From: Mytilus galloprovincialis
Lineage: Eukaryota > Mollusca > Bivalvia > Mytilida > Mytilidae
Direction: 5' to 3'
Assembly: GCF_965363235.1 (NCBI RefSeq)
Contig: NC_134844.1
Location: forward strand, 74,269,497-74,333,496
Length of the DNA stretch: 64,000 nt
The translations under genes and the position numbers were made by a program. The notes beneath the pieces were generated by a model. That model saw only the letters and a program-made list of their open reading frames with translations, searched no databases and was not told the origin of the DNA. Below, in pieces: positions 22,861 to 32,569 of this stretch (the stretch's first letter is position 1; every line of letters starts with the position of its first letter).

Positions 22861-23341
22861 CAAATGCAAAATATGTAAAATAGACCGTTTTTCTGGATAA
22901 AATCTTCAAAGAAGTATTGATATGAATAAGTAAGATATGAAAAAAACCTTCCCACATTAACAACTACGTTAGCCGAAGTAAGAAGATATTTAAGATGTTG
23001 GACGACTACATGCGACAAAAATCAGACGATACAAAGAAAGCAAAAGACGTAAAGAGGTCAATACATGGTTTTATATGAAATTCAATACTTTTAACCCTTT
23101 ATCGCTGTTTTGTAATGGTTTTTTTCTCACTTTTGTGGGTACTGAACGTGAAAAAAATAAATCTAGTCCGTCCTCTGAACGTTATCATTGTTCCAGACAG
23201 TTGAATATAACCAAAATGAGACGGTCGTGTTGATATTTTTCCATACAGCCAGGGTATCACTATTAGTCACATTGCATTTCCATCAAATAAATTCATTTTG
23301 TTTCAATAAGAATATTTATTATTTATACAAGGAGTCTTTAA

Positions 23342-24053
23342 GGTAGCACAATACAAAGATTTTTCATCCCCAGTCAGACATTTTTAAACTGATGTAATTC
23401 CACTCATCTTTCTTTAAATTTTATAAATGAGGTACCAAAAGAAAGAAGGAAGATTAATCTTTCAAATTGTAATAATTTCATTATGACATAATTATAACAT
23501 AATTAATTGTTATGAAATTAGTTGCCATATTGTGATGTCCACACTTGAATGAATTTAGCTTCTTTGGTATTCATAGCATCCCAAATATTTTATAGATTCT
23601 TGCACAACACAGTTTGACCTCCAAAACTGTTTCTCAGATTTTTCCTATTGTATTTCATTCTCTCATAAATCTTCAATGAAGTTTGCAACATCAATTCATA
23701 AGAGACCACTAAATTCAATTGGGTATAAAACTTGTTCTATTGATGTTTTTGGAAATCTGAGACACAGTTTTTGAGGTCAAGCTGTGTTGTACAAGAATCT
23801 ATAAAATATTTTGGGATGCTATGAAGAACAAAGACGCTAAATTCATTCAAGTGTGGACATCACAATATAGCAACTAATTACATAATAATTAATTATGTAA
23901 TAATTATGTCATAATGAAATTATCACAATGTGAAAGATTAATCTTTTTTCTTTCTTTTGGTACCTCATTTATAAAATATAAAGAAAGATGAAATGAATTA
24001 CATCAGTTTAAAGTTGTCTGATTGGGAGTGAAAAATCTTTGTATTGTGCTACC
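23342..24053. mobile_element. Foldback transposon with TTAA target-site duplication
   Basis: This 712-bp element has inverted arms of roughly 300 bp starting GGTAGCACAATACAAAGATT and ending in its complement. TTAA flanks both sides (23338-23341 and 24054-24057). The paralogous site near C1q copy A (about 5389-5395, AGTCTTTAAACATG) is the empty target with a single TTAA, which proves an insertion after the A/C duplication. It has no transposase frame. TTAA targets are used by piggyBac and Kolobok-type transposases. Confidence 0.9.
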
Positions 24054-24389
24054 TTAAACATGCAAAAAAGAAAATATATTTAAGAGGGAAGGGCGGACAT
24101 TAGAAATGTAAAATGATATGACACTTGTCTCAGAAAAAAAAATCTTATATATCTAGGTATATAGGGGGAAATCTGAGACAAGTGGCTGTGGCTGCGTACA
24201 GTAAAATAACATTCTGATATCATCTTATTTTAAGATGACACGAAGTTGACATATCCTTAGAGGTAATTAAAAGCACGTGATAGACTTATCCTTTTTACTT
24301 ACAGCATTAAAATCAATTACTTTCGGAACTTACGTAAAATTAAGGACGAGAGCACTTAACCATTTACGTGACACGAAACATCGAATTCT

Positions 24390-24397
24390 TATATAAT
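24390..24397 (+). promoter_or_regulatory. Possible TATA element of C1q copy C
   Basis: TATATAAT about 75 bp upstream of the start codon at 24469, in sequence conserved with copy A. Confidence 0.35.
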
Positions 24398-24468
24398 GTG
24401 CATGTTTAACCGATCTTCTAGATCTGTTGGGATTTAGTTGCTGAACAGTATTTCCACTGTATTTCAAA

Positions 24469-26454
24469 ATGTTAAGACAATCTTTTTTGCCAATTTTGAT
24501 TTTTATGTTAATGAATTACTCGTGCAAATGTCAGGACTTAGAGAAGTTTGTTGCTCCTATACTTAATCAAAACATGGCACCATTGATGGCGATAGTAGAT
24601 ACAACTAATATCAGTTCGCATATTGTCCGGTCAATAGAAATGCCAATACGAGCAATTATTAACTCAACCGTAGAATTCAAATACGAAAAGCTGAAAGAAG
24701 ATGCAAACAGCAAGTTTGCCGCCTTACAACAAAAGATAGACGAACATATGGGAGGTAACCGGAACCAACTGACCGAAGTTAAACAGGACATTGCTACTTT
24801 ACGGAAAGAAATGGAAGAAGTGAAGAATTTCTCTACAGCCATCAGTACTGAGAACAAAGACATAGCTGAAAAGCTAAAAGGTTTAATTGCAACAGTGAAT
24901 TCAAGAGGTAAGTTTGTATGGAAATACCACGTATAATATATCAATCATTTTTTGCATGATGATTCTAAATATTTATATCCTACCAAAACTACGAAATGAC
25001 ACGGTTAATTGCTGCTGGTATTGTAATATTTCGATTAATACTATAACTGTTTGGTGTTTTTTTTTTTTCTTTTTTTCAAAGATGTTAGGCAAATAAGACA
25101 ACACTACCGTTAATGACCAATATAAACACTTTAAACAGGACAACAACTTTTGAGCTCCTAAAATTAAAAATCTCCAATTGTCGTGAATTGGTGTCGTTTG
25201 GTTGCTGTCTTATTGACGTGTACCTCACACTTTCTTTTATTTATACTCGCAAAATAAAATTCTTACTTGTGCGACAAAAAAGAAGCAGGAAATAAAAACA
25301 AAAACTGAAGAGGGACCTACAAATTCATAGCAAAAAATAAAGGAATCTTTCATCAGACCACACGTTAAAATCTCAACAGGACCGATAAACAATCACAAAC
25401 CAACCGTATTGGTTAAGGCACTTCTGTATTATCAAATATATCTAGATTTTTCACAGATGATAGATATATATATATACACTCTGCATAGTTGACTTGTGAT
25501 TATAGATATAGGAAGATGTGGTATGAGTGCCAATGAGACAACTCTCCATCCAAGTAACAATTTATAAAAGTAAACCATTATAGGTCAAGGTACGGCCTTC
25601 AACGTGGAGCTTTTGTTCACACCGAACAGCAAGCTAAAAGGGCCCCTAAAATAACTAGTGTAAATCCATTCAAACGGGAAAAACCAGTTAACGGTCTCAT
25701 CTATATAAAAACGAGAAACGAGAAACACGTATGAACTACATAAACAGAGGACAATCACTGTACATCATATTCCTGACTTAGGACAGGTGCAAACATTTGC
25801 AGCGGAATTTAGCGTTTTCATGGTACCAAACCTTCTCCCGTTATTGAAACAATAGTATATCATCATAACATAGAAAGACACACTATAAACTATCAATTGG
25901 AAGGCTTAACTCAATCATAGCTATATATGACGGTGAAAAATATGCATTATTATCTCATTACAAGGAATCCTCATTCGAGTCTGAGAAGAGATAAATCAAC
26001 TGTTTTTCAATTTCATGATTTCAATATTCAATTTTATTTTTTCTTTCAGTTGCCCTTTCAGCATGTGTTGCATCTTCGTATACTGCCGTTCTATCATCAG
26101 CTATAAAACTTTCAGACATCAAGACGAGTGAAGGGATCACCAACCAACATATAACCTCATTTAAATCTAGTGGTGTGTTTGTGTGTGAAGTTCCTGGTCT
26201 GTACTATATATATGTCGTCATTATGTCACAAACAGAAAATGCAATTGTCAAAATATCTAAAAATAGTATAGAACTTATAAAACGTTCATACCAACGGTTA
26301 TTATAACAGCTTCGGAGGTTATTATCAATCAAATGCTGCAATTGTGGTGGCTGAATTACAGAAAGGTGACACTATCGATATAAAACCATCATATAAAGAC
26401 ATGTACATATACGGCAGTAGCAATTCGTGCCTTACAATAGTGAAAGTGAAATAA
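24469..26454 (+). pseudogene. Secreted coiled-coil C1q-domain protein, copy C (frameshift in the C1q exon)
   Basis: Two exons: 24469-24907 and 26050-26454, with the same phase-1 junction as copy A. Exon 1 has a nearly identical signal peptide (MLRQSFLPILIFMLMNYSC) and a shorter coiled coil of about 146 residues. It has only one of the two 72-residue units of copy A and no in-frame stop. Exon 2 starts ALSACVA, has SFKSSGVFVCEVPGLYYIY, and runs in frame to about 26290. Around 26285-26295 the frame shifts by one base: the original frame meets TAA at 26304-26306, while the +1 frame restores the conserved end (SNAAIVVAELQKGDTIDI, then SCLTIVKVK, TAA at 26452-26454). The exon is one base longer than a whole number of codons relative to the copy A exon. 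As read, the product is about 231 residues lacking the C-terminal third of the C1q domain. It may be a pseudogene, a null allele or an indel error; the site is not a homopolymer. Confidence 0.85.
25503..25913 (+). mobile_element. Full R1-type repeat inserted in the intron of C1q copy C
   Basis: Starts 'AGGAAGATGTGGTATGAGTG', then CCAATGAGACAACTCTCC, and contains 'CTGACTTAGGACAGGTGC' and a CTTCTCCCGTTATTG end. Copy A has an uninterrupted intron at the matching place (about 7265-7290, TGATTATAGCTGAATATGAC). The insert is flanked by ATTATAG / ATCATAG, possibly an imperfect target duplication. This pair of sites gives good boundaries for the R1 family. Confidence 0.8.
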
Positions 26455-27019
26455 TTTGTGTCAGAAGTTCAAATTATAACAATATATAAATCGAAGGAAT
26501 ATACATGAACACTCCATTTTTTTATTAGAAAAATATAATTCTTTGGATGTGTTGATTATAGTCATACTGAATATTATTTTGTTTTTTATATTTAAAAACA
26601 ATCACAGATAATTCCATTTATCAGTATGAAAAGAAAAGATTGATAACAAAACTGTACAAAGAAACCTTTGAAAGACATAAAACAAAAGGTCCTAATGATA
26701 GGTACATTGTGTAGTTCAGTTTAGATTGATCATACCTATCAAAAATGAGATATGGAGTATAAGTCAATTTGTAAATAACAAACAAAAAATATATACAAAG
26801 GCTTCGTGATGTCAATATACGATCTTCAACAACGGACACTACAAAGAAATGCAATTTTGATTTATTTATTAGTGTTTAGTCAATTAAGTTTGTAGTCAAA
26901 ATATACTCTCCCCGCAATATAGCATTTGCGCTTGGACATTTCAAAATATATATTGATTAACTAATCATATCACAATTATTCTTAACTAAATATAACTAAA
27001 ACGATGGTACATTTTATAT

Positions 27020-27790
27020 ATCAGGTCAGTGACCTAGACAAAATCTAATCACTGCGTTAGAAGATTAAAATTTTGATTATCAATATTTTTTTTCAAATCT
27101 TTTTTCGTATTTCTTATCTATTTTTATTACATTATCAATTTTTTTTTAGAGTTGGCATCAAATGTGTTTGTTTTCTAGCAATGTGAAGTTTATTATCCAT
27201 ATCCGTTTCTGAAAAATTCAACAAATAAAGATCGATGAATACGTTTATAAAGTTATAACATTGAATACCCCCCAAAAAAAAAGAAAAATTAAAAAAAATA
27301 TGCCAATTGAGTCCCATCGTACAGAAGAACAGACCAGACGTGGCAGGGTATTTATACATCAATCAACAAAAAACCCACTATAGTTACCGATCTGAGACTA
27401 CTCGCAGTTACTGACAGCTAATACCAACTGATTACCAAATATTATGAATTCAAGACTAAGATATCAATCAGTACGCATCCTCCATCCAATGGATTTGGTG
27501 TAAAGATGTACTTAACAGTAAGAGAAAAATAAGACTTGTGCAATGCCAAGATACAGTTATCGACAGGTAATAGAGTCATTGTATATATAAAAAAATAAAC
27601 TCTTGTGGTCGAAAAGAGCTATGGGGGGTCAGGGTTGAGTTTACAGAATAGATAATAGGGCAAAAATATTAAGAATAAAGAATAACTAGCAAAACATATT
27701 AAGATTTGAGAACAATGAGCAAAAAATATTTAAGAATAGAGAATACTGAGAAAAAAGTAGAGTAAGGAGCAAAAACTTCTTATAGATAAC
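27020..27790 (+). repeat. Duplicated 3' flank of C1q copy C (paralogous to 19470-20270)
   Basis: See the matching region after copy B; the order of shared strings is the same. It is non-coding. A diverged minus-strand R1 fragment follows at about 27790-27930. Confidence 0.65.
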
Positions 27791-27929
27791 TATACGGTGT
27801 GGGTTTTTCTCATTGTTAAAGGCCTTAAAGTTGCCTAAAATTACTAACATCTACTTCAATTGAACTCTGTTGAATAGTTGTGTTGAATAGTTGTCTAATT
27901 GGCAATCATACCGCATCTTCATATTTGTA

Positions 27930-28890
27930 TATCAAAGTACGTAATCTATACAACATGTGACATCAGTTGCTGTACTTCTTACATGCTTCCATATAGGATT
28001 GCTTAGTAAAGGTAAAGATATTGTCTCTTGAACCAGCCTTGATCGTGATACTAATGTGTTTTATCTATTAAACAATATGTTTTACAAATAATGTCCAGTA
28101 ATAACTTATCACTATTTTTCATTATTTTTCCTATCTTCCATATATATAAAGATATTTTTAATTTAAATGATTCGTTATGGTGAAACACAAAAATTTAGAT
28201 TGTATAAATAATCAAAGTGCTATTACGCACCGCAGGGTAAGGCGGACAGCGTGAAGCAAAATTTTACATTGCATTGTATAAAACATTTGACAAAGGAAGA
28301 TAACTCCAATTTTAAACAGAACTTTAACAATTAATGGCAGCATTGATATTTTAGATATATATTAAATTCCTGCAACTTGGACAATTTATGTAATTTCCAT
28401 GACAAATATGTCAAATATGTCATTTTTTTGTAACTTGAATATCTGAGAATAAAATTGGTGATAAAATTCAGGCACATACCAAGGTTGATCAACAGAAGTT
28501 TTATTGTACAAAAGTAATATACTATAAATGTTGATTTACATAAGAACTTCACACAAGTGTAACATGAACTTAATTTAAATTGATTCTACATGTCTACTGG
28601 CTTTATTTCAAATCTATTGGATGCCCAATGGTTAAAATGGAGGCTGTATTTGATTGGGTGTCCTTTTTTTGCTGTTTCTCATATAATTTGTTTTTTGTTT
28701 TGCATAGTTTATTCTTATGTTGTGCGAAGGATTTGTTGCCAAAAAACTAGTTTTTGCCACATTATGTATGTCATACTGTGCCTGTCTCAAGTTAGGAGCC
28801 TTTAATTCAGTGGTTGACATTTGTTGCTGTGTTACACATTTGTTTCCATTCATTATTTTGTATGTAAATTAAGCCATTAGTTTTTTTGTT
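27930..28890. other. Intergenic stretch without a recognised gene
   Basis: No supported coding region. Open frames on both strands at 28330-28850 show no domain and overlap each other. Confidence 0.4.
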
Positions 28891-28894
28891 TTAA

Positions 28895-29057
28895 TTGTTT
28901 GACATTAATCATTTGGGTGCCTTTTATAGCGGACTATGTGGTCTTGATTTTGCTCTTTGTTGAAGGCTGTACTATGACCTATAGTTGTTAATTTCTGTGT
29001 AATTTGGTCTATTGATGAGAGTTGTCTCATTGGCAATCATTCCACATCTTCTTTTAG
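28895..29057 (-). repeat. R1 dispersed repeat copy
   Basis: Minus orientation: 'TTTTATAGCGGACTATGTGG', then 'GTTGTCTCATTGGCAATCAT', then TCCACATCTTCTTTT. Confidence 0.75.
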
Positions 29058-29429
29058 TTTACTCTCTTCATTTCAAATCAATTTGGTGCCCAATGATTAA
29101 AATGGTTTTTTTTATCACCTGGCCTGATTTGGTGGTTACTGGTAAATTACTGGTGATCATGATACATCTTACAAGATCTTACAAAGTCTATCCAAATCAT
29201 TTTGCAAAGAATTCACCTTAAGGTTGTACATAACACTACAGGGAGATAACTATGTAAAAATCAGCTGGACATTAAAATGGCGTTCTATTGTAACATTGAT
29301 TTTTTTTTATCTGCACCTGTGGATATAAGACAAGTTTTGTTCTTTTTCAGGGGATGGTTGTAACAAAGATAAGCATTCACTGACACTGAATCCATGCTTG
29401 CTTCAGTTCTTACTCTGACCATGTTAGTT

Positions 29430-29435
29430 TTTATT
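29430..29435 (-). terminator. Poly(A) signal of the TSSC4 homologue
   Basis: AATAAA on the minus strand, about 62 bp downstream of the stop codon at 29497-29499. Confidence 0.6.
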
Positions 29436-29496
29436 ATAATTCATTAAAGACAGTATTTCTGCAGTAAAAACATTATTTTAATCAAAATAACTGCTT

Positions 29497-30210
29497 TTAA
29501 GTGTCACCATCATCATCATCATTTCTTTCTCTTGACCTTATATTACGTTTGCCAAATTTTCTAGATTTAAAAACAGTTTCGGTTGGATTTTTATCTTGAT
29601 CTTTATTAACATCCTCCTTTATTTCAGTTTCATTTTCAGTCAGTTCTAAACGCTGTTTTATTTCGGAAAAACTTTGCTCATCCTTTTTTTCCTTTTCAGA
29701 TGTATTGTCATTTTTGGCACGCTTAGAAAATGTGAACTGTCCTTTTGAACAAGCCATTGATTGAATATCGGCTTTTGTCTCAGTTATTTCCCCTTCTCTC
29801 TGTTTCCTCCTTTCTTCAAGGAAAGCATAAGCTGCCTGTTTATTGCTAGCATCATTCATCACGTCAACATCTTCTAGTGAATACTTCTTCCATTTTGCTG
29901 GTCCATCGTTAAAATCTGGCATTCGACTACCCCGTTTAAATGGTCGTCTCGTATATGAACCCCTTGTTTGTCCCCTCCCAACGGGTCTTGGTTGCTTGAA
30001 TGCAGGTTTTATTGTCTCTATTTCTTCCTTTGATGGTTCATCTTTTAAAAGATCTGATTCATCTGAACTGTCTTTTCTCGCTTTTTCATATGCTTTATGC
30101 TTATCTTCTAATGTTAGTAAGCAATCAAACACACCCTTAGCTTTAGTTTCAAATGAATCTGTTGAGGACTTTATTGTATAAGGATCTACTTCCTTTTGTG
30201 ATCTTGACAT
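29497..30210 (-). CDS. TSSC4: TSSC4 homologue, U5 snRNP assembly factor (237 residues)
   Basis: A single uninterrupted coding exon. The diagnostic block is at about residues 97-130: MPDFNDGPAKWKKYSLEDVD followed by SNKQAAYAFLEERR. It matches the conserved WTKYSLEDV ... Q.TALAFL core of vertebrate TSSC4. Near the N terminus, SSTDSFETKAKGVFDCLLTL corresponds to the conserved serine-rich/IFDCLE block. The rest is charged and disordered: an RGQTRGSYTRRPFKRGSR basic stretch and an acidic DDDDGDT tail. In vertebrates TSSC4 binds PRPF8, EFTUD2 and SNRNP200 and chaperones U5 and tri-snRNP formation in the nucleus; that role is carried over by homology. At 237 residues it is shorter than the human protein (about 330). 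On the minus strand a TTATTTCCAG acceptor sits about 20 bp upstream of the ATG, so the 5' UTR is probably spliced. It is divergent to BAF53 at 35379. Confidence 0.82.
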   Translation of the reverse strand: MSRSQKEVDPYTIKSSTDSFETKAKGVFDCLLTLEDKHKAYEKARKDSSDESDLLKDEPSKEEIETIKPAFKQPRPVGRGQTRGSYTRRPFKRGSRMPDFNDGPAKWKKYSLEDVDVMNDASNKQAAYAFLEERRKQREGEITETKADIQSMACSKGQFTFSKRAKNDNTSEKEKKDEQSFSEIKQRLELTENETEIKEDVNKDQDKNPTETVFKSRKFGKRNIRSRERNDDDDGDT

Positions 30211-30239
30211 GCTGGTTCAAAAATGTCAGTCTGGAAATA

Positions 30240-30950
30240 AAAGAAAATTCGAATTGATTAAGTCATGTCATATATTTTTTTATTAGTTCATGCAATGGTT
30301 ATTATTGTGTAGATCATATCTGATCCAGGAAATGGAATTTATGTTAGATCAAATCTGATCCAGGAATTTATGTTGGAGCAAAACAATCTAACCTGGGAAT
30401 AATACACTTCATACTGTGTTGAAGACCTTTTGGTGGCCTTGGGACTGTTTTCTGCTCTTTTGTCTGACAGGTTGTTGTCTCTTTGATGCATTCCCCATAT
30501 CTATTCTCAATTTTAAGTGGGTCTCATTGGGGTCTAAGCGTGACACAGGATTGTCGATTTTTTGTAAGCGTGACATGTGAAAGTCAAATTATTGTGTCGT
30601 GAAAACGGGAAATGAGGTCTTGTGGGACCCGGGAAATAACAAAAAAATGAGAATTGCTTACGTACATAGTGTAAGCGGGATACGGGAATCTGACAAAACA
30701 GTAAGCGGGATCCGGGATCGGAACCCCCAATGAGACCCCCTTTTAACATATGTCAGATGTCCAAGGTTTAACATGCAAACATGTATGCAATAGACTGTTT
30801 CAATATCTGCAGTGTAATCAATAATTTGTTTTTATTGTGCATCAGTTTTGGCTTTAGATATGTTACAGTAGTTTAGTAATGCTTTGTGTGCATTTCATTA
30901 TGCCTCTGCTATTTCTATGCATAATTTGCTACTTACAAATGTATATATTA
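30240..30950. other. Upstream region of TSSC4, probable 5' intron or intergenic
   Basis: No gene recognised. It includes the probable 5' UTR intron of TSSC4. The section 30540-30740 (CGTGACA..., 'GCGGGATCCGGGATCGGAAC') has inverted GTAAGCG repeats and looks like a diverged dispersed repeat. Confidence 0.35.
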
Positions 30951-30959
30951 TATATAAAA

Positions 30960-31105
30960 AAGAAAATGTGGTATGATTGCCAATGAGACAACTGTCCACA
31001 AGAGACCAAAATGACACAGACATTAACAACTATAGGTCACTGTACGGCCTTCAACAATGAGCAAAGCCCATACTGCATAGTCTGCTATAAAAGGCTATAA
31101 AAATG
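30960..31105 (+). repeat. R1 dispersed repeat copy
   Basis: Reads 'ATGTGGTATGATTGCCAATG', then AGACAACTGTCCACAAGAGA, then 'TAGGTCACTGTACGGCCTTC'. Confidence 0.85.
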
Positions 31106-31123
31106 ATTTACAGATATATATAT

Positions 31124-31161
31124 AATTATCTGCTATATATATATATATATAGCAGATAATT
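31124..31161. repeat. 38-bp perfect palindrome with (TA)n centre
   Basis: AATTATCTGCTA, then (TA)n, then TAGCAGATAATT: perfectly self-complementary, directly after the R1 repeat. Likely cruciform-forming or the end of a small element. Confidence 0.8.
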
Positions 31162-31681
31162 TCATAAAGATCATTTTAAATTTATTATTTAGTGTGTACA
31201 TGTACATCTAACATGGCGGCCATTGTGATTTCTGGTATCAGGTCCGTCGCGCCCATTTTCGATGTGCAAACTAAATTTTAAAAGTTTTTTATGAACTTAT
31301 CTGCTTTCTGTAAATCATTTTTATTTTAGTTATAAAATACATCGATAATATATAATAAATTAATAATCAAAGTTTAAAAGTCACCAATGTGCAGATGTGT
31401 ACCAATATTAAAAATATAAGTGTTATTCGGTTATTACAAGTGTTATTCGGATAATAACACTGTTATTCGGTCATTCGAAGTACCGTGTTTTTATGTTTAA
31501 CGTTATATGAATATGTTATTTTATATTCCGTAAAAAACTCTCAAGAGCTTACTGTTTGTTTTGTTGTATAAATAAACCAAATCAAAATAAAACTTTCTTA
31601 TTTGTATTCATATGGATTCATGGTCTTCATGTATCATGTATATAAAACCTGATTTCAAAATTTATTGAAAATCAGTGGCAG

Positions 31682-32371
31682 ATCTAGAAATGGTATCAGG
31701 ACTGTTCGCCCTAATAACATGTTCGCCCTGGGTATGTTCGCCCTGAGATCGTTCGCCCATAGAGTCCGTTCCCCATACTTAAAAAATATTAATATTCAGG
31801 GCATTTAAGTTGAATAAACTTATTCAGATATTTCTATGGTATATATTCTTGAAATTTATGGAAACAGGGAAATATTTAAAAGTGTATGGCTTGTTTAGGA
31901 TCATTAAAATTGTTCAATGACAAAATAATTCGGATCACTGATTATAGTGATACTAGTCTTTTGATGGATTATTAATAAAAATCAAACGTTTTGTTTTTGA
32001 TAAAATATATAGCTGGAAATTAATAAAAACAATGATGTACGAACTGTAAATCATGAAACATGTATGTTTACATGTTCATTTAGTATTATACTCTGAAAGT
32101 AGTAATCAATAAAGAGAAATACATTGTATTCCAGTAATTTACTCTGTAAATCAAAGGGAAAATGATAAATTGATTGCGGGAATATAAATATTCTGTCAAT
32201 TTTTCAACAAACTTTAACATATTTCGTTCAAATACTTAAAACTATGAAATCAGAACAATTAGAAAAAAAAATAAAAAAATCAGGGCGAATGGACCCTGGG
32301 CGAACAGGAATCAGGGCGAACAGATACCAGGGCAAACGTGAATCAGGGCGAACGGACCCGGATTCTCTAGA
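31682..32371. mobile_element. MITE with subterminal GTTCGCCCT repeats
   Basis: The left end has four copies of GTTCGCCC within 31700-31765; the right end has five inverted copies (GGGCGAAC) within 32280-32352. The outermost ends (TCTAGAAATGGTATCAGGAC and its approximate complement) suggest terminal inverted repeats. The core is AT-rich and non-coding. Confidence 0.75.
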
Positions 32372-32569
32372 AATTATCTGTAATTTTTATACATTGAAGA
32401 TAAAAATGTACATCTAGCTTTTAATAGTTTTTTTTAAAATCATTACCATTGCTATCACATTCAAATCTTAAATATATTAACAACTGTTTGCATTAAAACA
32501 AGCAGATAAAGGGAATTTGCATGAAGGTGCTTTTGGTTTTGTAACATCGGAAAACAAACCTTTCAAAGT

